From Marinobacterium sp. xm-d-530 (GTDB lineage Bacteria > Pseudomonadota > Gammaproteobacteria > Pseudomonadales > Balneatricaceae): a stretch of 64,000 bases of DNA. This document shows positions 45,169 to 54,138 of this stretch, piece after piece. Each line of letters begins with the position of its first letter. The stretch's first letter is position 1. A model generated the notes under the pieces. The model saw only the letters and a program-made list of their open reading frames with translations. It was not told where the DNA came from and ran no database searches. The position numbers and the translations under genes are program-made. The stretch lies in the NCBI RefSeq assembly GCF_013283365.1, contig NZ_WBYM01000001.1:310001-374000 (forward strand), given 5' to 3'.

Positions 45169-47082
45169 TCAGTGGGCTAGGCCGAGCCAATAGGCCTCTC
45201 GATCATGGAAAGCTTCATACCAAAGCTCAAGTGAGAGTAGAGCCCAAACTTTGCGGGAGAAACGGTTATCACTTTCAATTGAGTTTATAAGATTTTGCTG
45301 ATTGAAGTATGGTCGCTTTTTATCTGCTAGCGCTCGAATCTTTTCGGTTATAAAGCCGCTCAACTCCCCTTTCATCCAATCATTCAAAGGCACTGGGAAT
45401 CCCATTTTATCTCTGCGCTCTATAATTTCTCGCGGTATCTCATTAGAAAACGTGGTTTTCAAAACCTCTTTCTGTTTTCCAGCCTTAAATTTGATATCAG
45501 CAGGGATGGTCGCAGCAAATTCAACAAGCTTGTGGTCGAGAAACGGAACTCGGGTTTCTATGCCATGCGCCATGCTCATTCTATCTTCCACCTGCAACAG
45601 CGCCGGCAATAAACACTTGAAGTCGAAATGAGTCATTTTATCAAAGTACGCGTCGTCCCCAGCATTCCTAGCGCCATGAAAAACGTCGGTAAAATCTTTA
45701 AAAACTCTGCTTTTATCCAACGCGTCCCAATCTATCAGATCTTCCATATCGGACGAACGATCAATTAGGTTGAAGTAACGCTTATCCATGTCATCGAAGA
45801 GCCCCGAACTCCAAAATTGACGTATCATCGGCTTGTACTCTCTGAGCAATCCGAGATTTGGAATAATCGATTCCAAAGTTACAACGTAGTTACCGTCTTT
45901 GTAGGTACCATCAATAGCGGCTTTTAAGCATTGTTCTAAATACGCCACTAGATAGCGTGCATAACCACCGAAAATCTCATCCCCCCCCTGTCCACCCAAA
46001 ACAACCTTCACATGTTCAGAGGCCAGTTTAGAGACCATGTACTGTGCAAATGAGCCCGGACCCGCAACAGGAAAATCCAAATGGTATATAACGTCAGCTA
46101 TGTGGTCAGTAAAGTCTCCTGCGCCTATGTCGACAACCTTAAGTTCACCGCCAGCATCGCGAGCTGCGACCTCAGCATAATAACTTTCATCAAAGCCTTC
46201 AGGTTCCAAGAAACGTCCATGAAAGCCAAACGGTGAGGAAGAGTCATTTCCTTGGGAGAGCTTATATATGAGACTGGAGTCAACCCCCCCCGAAACATAG
46301 CTCCCCACAGGCACATCACTAACACCATGTTGCTGAACAGAGTCAATCAAAAGTTCCCTAACGTGCCTTTCAAAGTACTCCGCAGAATGGTCGAAATCAA
46401 TACTGTAATCTACATCCCAGTACCGCCACTTTTCTATCTCTCCACGACATATTTTCAGTGCGTGCCCAGGCAAAAGCTGATAAACACCCTCAAAAAGAGT
46501 CTCTTCGCCAATCGTGTATTGAAAAGTGAGGTATTCCGCGAACGCCTTTTTATTCGTGGCTATTTTAGGCAGAAATGGTAGCAGCGCTTTTGCCTCTGAT
46601 GCGAAGTAAAACACTCCTTTCTGGACAGTATAATAGAAAGGTTTTATTCCAAATCGATCACGCGCACAGAATAATAAATCGTTGCTAGGATCGACTATCG
46701 CGAAGCTAAACATGCCTCTGAGATCATCAAGACACTTCATTCCAACTTGGTCGTAAGCAGCCAAAATCACCTCAGTATCAGACTGACTCGTGAAAGTGTA
46801 TATATCTGATAATTCGGCGCGTATGGAGTTATGGTTGTATATTTCACCGTTGTACGCTATCACCGTACCCTGTTTGCTAACCATCGGTTGATGGCCATGC
46901 TCACTCAAATCAATCACACTTAATCGGCGATGCGCTAAGCCGCGCGACTTACTAGGTTCTAGCCAAATACCACCATCATCAGGCCCCCTGTGAGCAATCA
47001 GGTCACTCATCACTTTTAAGTTATGCTCAAGATTTTCGATACGCGACCGATTGATACTATACTGCCCAGCAATACCACACAT
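45169..47082 (-). CDS. asnB: AsnB-type glutamine-dependent amidotransferase (1)
   Basis: This 637-residue protein has a class II glutaminase domain starting MCGIAGQYS (Cys2 nucleophile), with RGPDDGGIW and LAHRRLSVIDLS. The synthetase domain has the PP-loop SYVSGGVDSSL and LGGQGGDEIFGGYARY. In polysaccharide clusters such proteins often amidate the carboxyl of a uronic acid rather than aspartate. Two tracts of eight Gs code for the GG pairs in SGGVDS and GQGGDE. It lies between two glycosyltransferase genes. A second copy of the family is at 54129. Confidence 0.9.
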   Translation of the reverse strand: MCGIAGQYSINRSRIENLEHNLKVMSDLIAHRGPDDGGIWLEPSKSRGLAHRRLSVIDLSEHGHQPMVSKQGTVIAYNGEIYNHNSIRAELSDIYTFTSQSDTEVILAAYDQVGMKCLDDLRGMFSFAIVDPSNDLLFCARDRFGIKPFYYTVQKGVFYFASEAKALLPFLPKIATNKKAFAEYLTFQYTIGEETLFEGVYQLLPGHALKICRGEIEKWRYWDVDYSIDFDHSAEYFERHVRELLIDSVQQHGVSDVPVGSYVSGGVDSSLIYKLSQGNDSSSPFGFHGRFLEPEGFDESYYAEVAARDAGGELKVVDIGAGDFTDHIADVIYHLDFPVAGPGSFAQYMVSKLASEHVKVVLGGQGGDEIFGGYARYLVAYLEQCLKAAIDGTYKDGNYVVTLESIIPNLGLLREYKPMIRQFWSSGLFDDMDKRYFNLIDRSSDMEDLIDWDALDKSRVFKDFTDVFHGARNAGDDAYFDKMTHFDFKCLLPALLQVEDRMSMAHGIETRVPFLDHKLVEFAATIPADIKFKAGKQKEVLKTTFSNEIPREIIERRDKMGFPVPLNDWMKGELSGFITEKIRALADKKRPYFNQQNLINSIESDNRFSRKVWALLSLELWYEAFHDREAYWLGLAH

Positions 47083-47087
47083 ACGAC

Positions 47088-48275
47088 TTATATACTTTCC
47101 AATAGTTTGATAAATGCCTTCACATTCGACTCAGGATTAAAATGTTGCTCAGCAAACTTACGCATCTCATGACCATTTTTTAATCGGTAGGATTCATTAT
47201 CCACCAATTTCTTCAACTCATCGTAGATCGTGTCCACATCAGCCTCGATTACGGGTAGAGACGAATACTCTTTAAAAATCGATAAGAATCGAGACTTCCA
47301 TGACTCTCTAAGATAGCAAATAACCGGTTTCCCTAACGCTGCACACTCTATCAGAGTAGACCCCCACCAGCCATAACGAAGCTGGTCTACCACGATATCA
47401 GCTTGAGCTTGGTAATATCTCATGTCCCGAGAACGTACATTATCCACGAAATAATAATCGACATTGTAGCCCTCCGCTTTGAGGCGATCGACTGCCTCAA
47501 AAACAAATGGAGATCCTTTAATATCCCGCTGTTTCCATGTTCGTCCAGATGCGGCCAAATTTGAGGAGTGCATAATTCTGAGGGCATTTGTCTCAGGCAG
47601 CACATGCTCTGGAGGTACTTCCATATCAGGGCACCAAAGGTCGAGATCTATGACCTTATACTTCATATGGGATGCGACATAAACCGTCGGATCTAAAGTA
47701 CCAAACCCCACTCTGGCATCAAAATAGCGCCGCAATCTCGAAAAATTAAGCTTATTCTTGTTATCATCACAGCGGTCGTATGCACCACAATTCCCACACA
47801 CTTGGCCGTTATCGAATTTCATAACCTCTTCTTTTAACGCCTCGTCATGACACCCGGGCGGAACGTAGATTAATCGGATACCGAAGAATCTTGCTATTGC
47901 TAACTCGACTGAAAAATCGCGACCAAATATTCTAGTCAGACCGAACTTAGTTTCAAAATAGGAATTTACTGGTGGACGGCCGTAATACACGTGGTACTTA
48001 TATCTTGTAGCCTTAAGCAACCACCAAAGGATGGCTACAATATTGTTCATGTACCTAAGGTAACGATACTTTTGTATAGAATAACTATGTGGTGCAGTGA
48101 TTACATCATCTCGGTAAAGTAATTTACGCGGATATAATGGATCTACAAAAACATCTGCCTTCCAGCCACGCTTACGTAGTTCATCCCTATAAATAAAACT
48201 GCAATGATAATCCGGGCGTACAAAAAGAAGGCTTTGCCTTTTATGTTTTTTTGAAAAACGATGCAACACTGTCAC
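47088..48275 (-). CDS. Glycosyltransferase-like protein (GT-B) with a cysteine motif
   Basis: The protein looks like a GT-B glycosyltransferase: the C-terminal half has ADIVVDQLRYGWWGSTLIECAALGKP, the donor-site pattern of GT4. The middle has CGNCGAYDRCDDN, a possible metal-binding or disulfide loop. The frame is open to 48317 inside wzx, but AAGGGTGA just ahead of the GTG at 48275 suggests that start (395 residues). It overlaps the end of wzx. The sugar is unknown. Confidence 0.65.
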   Translation of the reverse strand: MTVLHRFSKKHKRQSLLFVRPDYHCSFIYRDELRKRGWKADVFVDPLYPRKLLYRDDVITAPHSYSIQKYRYLRYMNNIVAILWWLLKATRYKYHVYYGRPPVNSYFETKFGLTRIFGRDFSVELAIARFFGIRLIYVPPGCHDEALKEEVMKFDNGQVCGNCGAYDRCDDNKNKLNFSRLRRYFDARVGFGTLDPTVYVASHMKYKVIDLDLWCPDMEVPPEHVLPETNALRIMHSSNLAASGRTWKQRDIKGSPFVFEAVDRLKAEGYNVDYYFVDNVRSRDMRYYQAQADIVVDQLRYGWWGSTLIECAALGKPVICYLRESWKSRFLSIFKEYSSLPVIEADVDTIYDELKKLVDNESYRLKNGHEMRKFAEQHFNPESNVKAFIKLLESI

Positions 48276-49689
48276 GTTCACCCTTATAAAGAAAAACCTT
48301 CCAAACAACACTGCCATATAACAAAACTACAAAAATACCGCTTGCGATTTTTGTCATGAAATCACTTACCGAAGCTTGTAGTGCAACAATCCCCAAAACG
48401 AGCATTATAAAAAATAGAAAAATTATAAATAAATCACCCGACAGCGGCACCTTAAGATATTTTCTAGAACTCAGCCAACCGGTAATAGGCAATGACAAGT
48501 AAGCAAAGAACGTGGCAAGCGCGGCCCCATAAATCCCATAAAATGGAATGAGGATAAAATTTAAACCCACATTAATTGCAGCAGCCAACCATTCGACGCG
48601 AGTAACGAGCCCCAAATTTCTACTGTAAAAGAGCCCTGGAATAACAATTAAATACATACCTTTAAACATATAGGAGAAGGCAACCAACCCTATGATAAGC
48701 CAAGCCTCATAAAACCGATCATTCAACAACACCTCTGCCACGATTGGTGCACCAATGAAGAATAGTAGAACAATACCCAAGAATAAAATTGAATAGTAGC
48801 GCAAAACATTCGAGAAAACTTGTGCGCCTTCTTCATGTCTGTTGATGTACTTCAGGTAAAAGGGTGGCCAAGCGGTAGAAAAAGCACTTACCGCAACCAC
48901 GACCACCATTCCCAAACTATAACCAATAGAAAAAATACCCAGCTGCTCAAGCCCTGTGTAAACCCGGATAAGTAACCTATCAGAATAGTCTATACAGACA
49001 AAAGCGTAAGCGCCAAAAATTGATGGCCAACCAATCTTTATCATTTCCCGGGAAGCTTTTCCCGAAAACCCAAGACCTAATTCTCGAACTGCGAAGAACA
49101 ACAGAATACACAGCCCAACCCCCGAAGCCACCGCAGTACCAATTACCACTCCGGACATACCGACACCAGAGACAACCACAAGATAGTAACTAACAGCGAT
49201 GGAGAGCAGCGAGGTTGAGAGCGTAACGAAGGTGTACCTCCAAACCATCCTCTCGATTTGAAACCAGAGGAGTACGGCGTTACCACACACATTTAGCACA
49301 GAACCAGCAAACGAAATAATAACTAAATCTGCAAAATCTCCAGAGCCCGTTAGAATTTGACTTAGGAATGAACTCAACCCAGCAACTAGTAGCATCCAGA
49401 AACTAGCGCTGATAGCCATTGTAAAGATTGCACTCCAGACTACCCGGCCCCTGCCGGCCTGACTGGACTCGGCGTAGAGTAGCCCCATGGAATTTCCGAT
49501 CCCTAGCGTCAGCACACTCCCTAGCGCAATCGTTAGTACAGAAACAGAAGCCAAGACGCCATAGTCTTCTGGTGAGAGTATCTCTGTAAAAATCGGAAGC
49601 AGAAAAATACCAATAAACTTCCTTACGGCCCCAGTAAGCCCGTACACCACCGAATTACCGGCTAGTTGCCGAAAGATCGACTCTGACAC
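48241..49689 (-). CDS. wzx: Wzx-type O-unit flippase
   Basis: This 482-residue protein has about 14 hydrophobic segments and the polysaccharide-synthesis/MATE-like fold. It begins MSESIFRQLAGNSVVYGLTG, and EILSPEDYGVLASVSVLTIA is typical of Wzx. It would carry undecaprenyl-linked repeat units across the inner membrane. Its presence, with Wzy-like and ligase proteins, points to the Wzx/Wzy pathway. It starts at the base where wbqC ends. Confidence 0.88.
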   Translation of the reverse strand: MSESIFRQLAGNSVVYGLTGAVRKFIGIFLLPIFTEILSPEDYGVLASVSVLTIALGSVLTLGIGNSMGLLYAESSQAGRGRVVWSAIFTMAISASFWMLLVAGLSSFLSQILTGSGDFADLVIISFAGSVLNVCGNAVLLWFQIERMVWRYTFVTLSTSLLSIAVSYYLVVVSGVGMSGVVIGTAVASGVGLCILLFFAVRELGLGFSGKASREMIKIGWPSIFGAYAFVCIDYSDRLLIRVYTGLEQLGIFSIGYSLGMVVVVAVSAFSTAWPPFYLKYINRHEEGAQVFSNVLRYYSILFLGIVLLFFIGAPIVAEVLLNDRFYEAWLIIGLVAFSYMFKGMYLIVIPGLFYSRNLGLVTRVEWLAAAINVGLNFILIPFYGIYGAALATFFAYLSLPITGWLSSRKYLKVPLSGDLFIIFLFFIMLVLGIVALQASVSDFMTKIASGIFVVLLYGSVVWKVFLYKGERDSVASFFKKT

Positions 49690-50393
49690 TAGGGATTCTC
49701 TATAAGGATCTTTCGCACGGCGTCAGGCCCTAAGTTCATTAGCGAATCTAGTATCGATAAGCCACCTATGAACTCTTCCGAGTGGCACTGTTGGTAGACG
49801 GGATGACTATAATTGTGATAGATCAATTGGATATTACTCTCTCTGAAAATCTCGGGTTCTAAATAACCATCTGACCCGGCGCCGCAAAGATAAGCATCGC
49901 CTCCAACTTTTGAGATAAGGTCTACTAATCTCTGCGTCGCTGTCGATTCGACACGATAAGCAGATGAACGAAGGAGTTGCGGGGCCGGTACCTCAATAAA
50001 TTTAATAATTTCCTCGATCACCGATATATTGAAGTCTGCGACGTTTTCGCCAGCGGAACACAATACATTTTCAAAAAACGGTGCAACATCCGTGTAATAC
50101 GGTGCACGCCCATATAAACCGGCAACAGTCTTACTCAATTTTTCTCGCCAAGGCTTGTCATTTGCTATATTCACTTCGGCTACCGTTTTGGTACCGCTGT
50201 AACTCCTTGAGATAGGCATGGTCACCCACTGCGGTTGGCCAGCAATCGGTAGTTTGACACGATTCGACCAAGAGCCACCCTTTTTAGGATATTGTGCATC
50301 ATCTAAAAATATGAAGATGTCGGAATTGATAATTTTACTGAAGTAGCCAAGCCATGGAAAAAAATTAGGTTGATGAATAGAAACCTTAATCAC
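49689..50393 (-). CDS. wbqC: WbqC family protein
   Basis: WbqC-family proteins occur in many O-antigen clusters. Their reaction is not settled. The start VSIHQPNFFPWLGYFSKI is the diagnostic family motif, followed by FLDDAQYPKKGGSWSNRVKL. GTG 50393 is chosen because it overlaps the stop of the previous gene; the frame open to 50426 would overlap that gene by 41 bases. This gives 235 residues. Its place beside a formyltransferase-like gene suggests a role in sugar modification. Confidence 0.85.
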   Translation of the reverse strand: MIKVSIHQPNFFPWLGYFSKIINSDIFIFLDDAQYPKKGGSWSNRVKLPIAGQPQWVTMPISRSYSGTKTVAEVNIANDKPWREKLSKTVAGLYGRAPYYTDVAPFFENVLCSAGENVADFNISVIEEIIKFIEVPAPQLLRSSAYRVESTATQRLVDLISKVGGDAYLCGAGSDGYLEPEIFRESNIQLIYHNYSHPVYQQCHSEEFIGGLSILDSLMNLGPDAVRKILIENP

Positions 50394-51054
50394 TAATCTG
50401 ACTCCCCAAGAAAAAACGGTAACCATGAAGCTCTATGTACAGATTTCTGTACCCCGGTACTGATGTCGCCCTAACAAGTAACTCAAGGTCACTCTTTGAT
50501 ATCCCCGCCTCTATTCGACAAATTTCATTGAACATCTTTCTAGTAGTTTTTACGCCGGACCAAACTTCACCATTAGGTTCGATATTTTGAAGGCCCAATT
50601 TGAGACGTTCAAATAATCTGGCCATTAAAATCCATGAAGCATCATTAGAAAGCGCTAGCAACTCAGTAGACCTGCATAACGGCGGTACATCGAAAATTTC
50701 CGTATCAATAATAGGACCCTCATCAACCGAACTAGTCATGAAGTGCATCGTTGCGCCATAGCGCTTAACTCGCTTCAGTACAGCAAAATGATGAGGATCT
50801 CTCCCCGGAAACTCCGGCGAAGCAGCATGAATATTGATTGCTGAAAGACCGTCCCGCTGCAAAATAGAACCTGGAACTATGACGCTCGTTCCGAATGACA
50901 AAAGAAGAACTGTGCCGTCCCCGTAAACCTCATTGAGTTCTTCCAGGCTTTGAACAACAGGCCCGTTTAGCTGGACACCCTTTGATTGGGCTATAGTCTT
51001 CGCACGAGAGCCATCCTGTTCCGTCATCAGTAGCACTGATTTAATCTGAATCAA
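50386..51054 (-). CDS. Formyltransferase-family protein
   Basis: This 222-residue protein has the formyltransferase core. Asn74 and His76 lie in NIHAASPEFPGRDPHHF and Asp111 in TSSVDEGPII, matching the N-H-D catalytic triad of methionyl-tRNA and sugar N-formyltransferases. It is shorter than Fmt and lacks its C-terminal OB domain, so a sugar or small amine substrate is more likely. It would use 10-formyl-tetrahydrofolate. It overlaps wbqC by a few bases. Confidence 0.8.
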   Translation of the reverse strand: MIQIKSVLLMTEQDGSRAKTIAQSKGVQLNGPVVQSLEELNEVYGDGTVLLLSFGTSVIVPGSILQRDGLSAINIHAASPEFPGRDPHHFAVLKRVKRYGATMHFMTSSVDEGPIIDTEIFDVPPLCRSTELLALSNDASWILMARLFERLKLGLQNIEPNGEVWSGVKTTRKMFNEICRIEAGISKSDLELLVRATSVPGYRNLYIELHGYRFFLGSQISD

Positions 51055-51125
51055 ACGACATCCCTCTCAATCATCCCCCGGAATCCACAATATGGAGAAA
51101 CATATATTTAAAACCCAATTGATGC

Positions 51126-51785
51126 TTAAAGATCGTCGATGAGATCGTAATTTCGGTACTCCAAATTCCGAAAATAGTCGGCATACGGCGGAGTACAACC
51201 CAACTCAGTACAAAGCATACTGTCGACGGATAGAGTTGAAGGCGAAAAGTCACTCTTTACAAACAAGCCATCTTGGCCTTTGTAACGCCTTGGCAGCCTC
51301 TCCAAAATCGGGTGAATTTCAATTTCATTCAGTTGTGCTGCGGTCATATGGGATAACTGTTCAGCGCTAATCGGCACACCAGCATATGTCGGCCACATAC
51401 CATACCACGGATCGATAAGCGCCCAAGACTCTATGTCATCTATCCAGACTTCAGCCGTAGAATGGCCGTACGAGATAAGATCTGGCAGCCTTGGAGAATA
51501 ATTCGTAGCCTCGACTAAACGAACCCGTACCTCCGTAGATTGTGCTACAGCATGAACAAATAAGTCTCGAAACCCAGCACACTGCAGCGAGAACCGTCCT
51601 TTCCGAATTGTCTCAAGCTTCCGTTGGATATCCTGTGCTAAAAACTCTCGATAGCTGAGATTCGAAGGCCCCTGCAACACGGGAAGCCCCCATAATTTTC
51701 CGATGACTCCTGCCGAAATGTTTAAATCGGGATAGTCAGAAATATTATATTGTGAGAAAGGCATAGCGCCATCACTTTCGACCAA
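51126..51785 (-). CDS. Transglutaminase-like protein
   Basis: This 219-residue protein has a complete transglutaminase/protease-type triad: Cys69 in FSLQCAGFRDLFVHAV, His108 in SYGHSTAEVWID and Asp125 in WALIDPWYG. Such folds form or cut amide bonds. There is no signal peptide, so it seems cytoplasmic. In a cluster making amino and amidated sugars it may attach an amine or amino acid to a uronic acid, or remove one. That is inference only. It lies 71 bases ahead of the formyltransferase gene. Confidence 0.72.
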   Translation of the reverse strand: MVESDGAMPFSQYNISDYPDLNISAGVIGKLWGLPVLQGPSNLSYREFLAQDIQRKLETIRKGRFSLQCAGFRDLFVHAVAQSTEVRVRLVEATNYSPRLPDLISYGHSTAEVWIDDIESWALIDPWYGMWPTYAGVPISAEQLSHMTAAQLNEIEIHPILERLPRRYKGQDGLFVKSDFSPSTLSVDSMLCTELGCTPPYADYFRNLEYRNYDLIDDL

Positions 51786-51809
51786 AAAGAGATCTTCCCC
51801 TTTCTTAAC

Positions 51810-52262
51810 TTAGCCGGCAAGGCCCAATGTGTGTCGCCCCAAGATCGAGTATCCACCACTACGCTTAAAGTTAAACTTTTTTAACAACCAAGTCTCTGAC
51901 TGCCGAACTACTTCAAAATAACCGTGAGAGAACAATACAAAAATTGAGTATTCTTGATTTTCTACTTCGTGGTTCAGATGAATCAAGAGCTTATGATGAT
52001 TCAAATCAAAACACTCGGCACCTTCTCGCAACTCAATTAAACTTATCTTTAACGGGACATGACCAAAGCGCTTTATACAATATTCTTCTATATCGACATT
52101 AAATTCAAATTCCATTAAGTCGTCATATTGTTTGTAAAGATCAATCTTTAGATCTTTTTCAACAAAAACAAAGATACCTAAAGCAAGCAGACCAACCAAA
52201 GCAGCGCCGACTAGAAAACTCCAAAAATCTGGTTTTTTTATAGAGCGAAGTGTAGCTCTCAT
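51810..52262 (-). CDS. Single-pass membrane protein of unknown function
   Basis: I do not recognise this 150-residue protein. A membrane helix is clear at about residues 15-34 (FLVGAALVGLLALGIFVFV), with basic residues ahead of it, so the rest should lie outside the cytoplasm. The remainder looks like a small alpha/beta domain with three cysteines or so. It is transcribed in line with the transglutaminase-like gene, 24 bases away, and may work with it. Confidence 0.6.
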   Translation of the reverse strand: MRATLRSIKKPDFWSFLVGAALVGLLALGIFVFVEKDLKIDLYKQYDDLMEFEFNVDIEEYCIKRFGHVPLKISLIELREGAECFDLNHHKLLIHLNHEVENQEYSIFVLFSHGYFEVVRQSETWLLKKFNFKRSGGYSILGRHTLGLAG

Positions 52263-52359
52263 GTTTCGGCAGACACAAGTTTTTGATTAAGGCTAAAATT
52301 CAAAGCACAATATTTAATCAAGATAGACCAAGTTTTCATTCATACAGGATCAGAAGTTA

Positions 52360-53103
52360 TCACTTGATATTTTTACGACCGAATCTAATCAGCATCCCGT
52401 CATACTTTACCAAATTAGAATTAGCTCTCCCCTCAGCACACCTTGATACGCGAGCCCTAGGGGAGAGAGGTACTTCTTGCCACCAAACTGGATGCGTTAG
52501 GACATGCAGATAAGGATTTTCCTCTGAGTTCAAAACATCCTCTAGGCGATCAAAACGCCAGTAACCGTTGCTATCACTACAGTACTTGTATCTGTTCCTG
52601 TAAAACTCAGAGTAGGCATTCACCATTCCTCCAAGGGTATGGCTCGTCAACTGTAATAAATCCTGAGTAGGATTATGGAACGATACCGCCTCAACTGACT
52701 CGCCCACGATGTCAGCGACAATCCCTCCTTCCCACCGCAGCATTTCCACCATCTGATTATAGTCTTTAATGTCGTAGACTGTGGGGTCGAAATGCAAACC
52801 GATCTTGTGCCCGTTACTCGCAATTTGTTTGGCAATCTTTCGGATATCCGCCTCGTGTAGATTGTAAAATTCTGAGGTTAACATAAGAAAAAATGTGGAC
52901 GAACAACCCCGCTCTGCCTCTAATTGAGCTAGCCGGAGAGCTCTATGCATCGAAAAATCGACATCGTGCCTCCAAATGACGTGAGGTCCGCTTTTACGGC
53001 ATTCCTCATTGGAGAAACTTTCAAAGGAGTACATCGTACGAGCCCGATCTAGAATCCTGCTGTAGGACTCAACCGTAAAATCTGAAAACTGTTCACGATA
53101 CAT
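52360..53103 (-). CDS. NodB-like polysaccharide deacetylase family protein
   Basis: This 247-residue protein has the NodB-fold mark WRHDVDFS near residue 48, where the aspartates and histidine bind metal and act as base. LHFDPTVYD (about 103) and SFHNPTQDLLQ (about 144) follow as further motifs. It may remove an acetyl group from a nucleotide- or lipid-linked amino sugar, which would free an amine for formylation by a neighbour. No signal peptide is seen. The spacer to the next gene upstream is 129 bases. Confidence 0.75.
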   Translation of the reverse strand: MYREQFSDFTVESYSRILDRARTMYSFESFSNEECRKSGPHVIWRHDVDFSMHRALRLAQLEAERGCSSTFFLMLTSEFYNLHEADIRKIAKQIASNGHKIGLHFDPTVYDIKDYNQMVEMLRWEGGIVADIVGESVEAVSFHNPTQDLLQLTSHTLGGMVNAYSEFYRNRYKYCSDSNGYWRFDRLEDVLNSEENPYLHVLTHPVWWQEVPLSPRARVSRCAEGRANSNLVKYDGMLIRFGRKNIK

Positions 53104-53232
53104 TCTGTAAACTCTGTAATAATCCGATAAAGCAACGTAAAAAACTATAATTTTTTAAAAGAGGATTTATTGATACCACCTCGCTAGGATTAGTATTAAT
53201 TCCGAAGTTAAGTTTCGACGGGCATTAAGAAA

Positions 53233-54138
53233 CTAAAAAACTACTAAAGAAGTATGTTTTTCACCATCGACTTCAATTATCTCTAATTTTAATGAACCAT
53301 CTGCACAGCCAACATAAGAGAAACCGCAGCAATAACCGATCGCTCCTGGCTTTAATGAAAGCTTTCCAATACTAGCTTTCCAAACGGTCACCTTCTTTTC
53401 CCCGAAATAGAAAAAAGCTCCTGGATAGGGTTGAGTTTGCGCCCGTATGAATCTATCAATTTCTTCTGCGCTTTTATCCCATTCTATTAAACCATCTCTT
53501 GGGCTGCGTTGGGGAAAAGTACTTCTCTCGCTTTCGTCTTGGATATAATAACTAGCGCTACCGTCGGCAAGTGTGGGTAAAACTCGCCGTAACAGCTCTA
53601 CTCCTAGCATTTCAACCCGTTTGTATAGAGTTGCTATAGTATCGTCATCTCGGATCTCAACCTCTTCCTTCCCATATATAGCACCGGAATCGACACCATC
53701 ATCCATCTGAAAAAGTGATATTCCGGTCTTTTTCTCCCCGTTTATCATCGCCCAGACTAAGGGAGCGCCTCCGCTATATTTGGGAAGCAACGACGCGTGC
53801 AACCCATACGCCGGAGCAATCAACCTCCATGAACGCGGTATCATATGGTACCAACCACTCACCAAGAAGCAATCTGGATTTATCTCTCTCACGATTTCCA
53901 ATAGATCGCTGTCGTTCATCTTATCCTTTAACGTTAGAACTGGTCCATTTATCTTGTAGCTGTAGTGTTTAAAATCAAAATGATTATAATTTCGAACGCC
54001 ATTAGCACTGTAAGATATATTGAAATTCTCTTTCGCAGTTAATAAACCAACCACCTCTACGTCGTTTAATGAGAGACACGTTTCTAAACACTTAGCACCA
54101 AATTTGCTAGCACCTATAAAAAACACCTTCAGCGCCAT
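53233..54138 (-). CDS. Formyltransferase-like protein lacking the catalytic asparagine
   Basis: This 301-residue protein has a formyltransferase N-terminal domain (KVFFIGASKFGAKCLET) with GLHASLLPKYSGGAPLVWA and DDGVDSGAIYG, then a C-terminal domain. His114 and Asp150 of the triad are present, but the asparagine two residues before the histidine is a glycine (Gly112). The enzyme may formylate with changed chemistry or do something else, such as another acyl transfer. It overlaps the end of the second asnB gene. Confidence 0.78.
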   Translation of the reverse strand: MALKVFFIGASKFGAKCLETCLSLNDVEVVGLLTAKENFNISYSANGVRNYNHFDFKHYSYKINGPVLTLKDKMNDSDLLEIVREINPDCFLVSGWYHMIPRSWRLIAPAYGLHASLLPKYSGGAPLVWAMINGEKKTGISLFQMDDGVDSGAIYGKEEVEIRDDDTIATLYKRVEMLGVELLRRVLPTLADGSASYYIQDESERSTFPQRSPRDGLIEWDKSAEEIDRFIRAQTQPYPGAFFYFGEKKVTVWKASIGKLSLKPGAIGYCCGFSYVGCADGSLKLEIIEVDGEKHTSLVVF

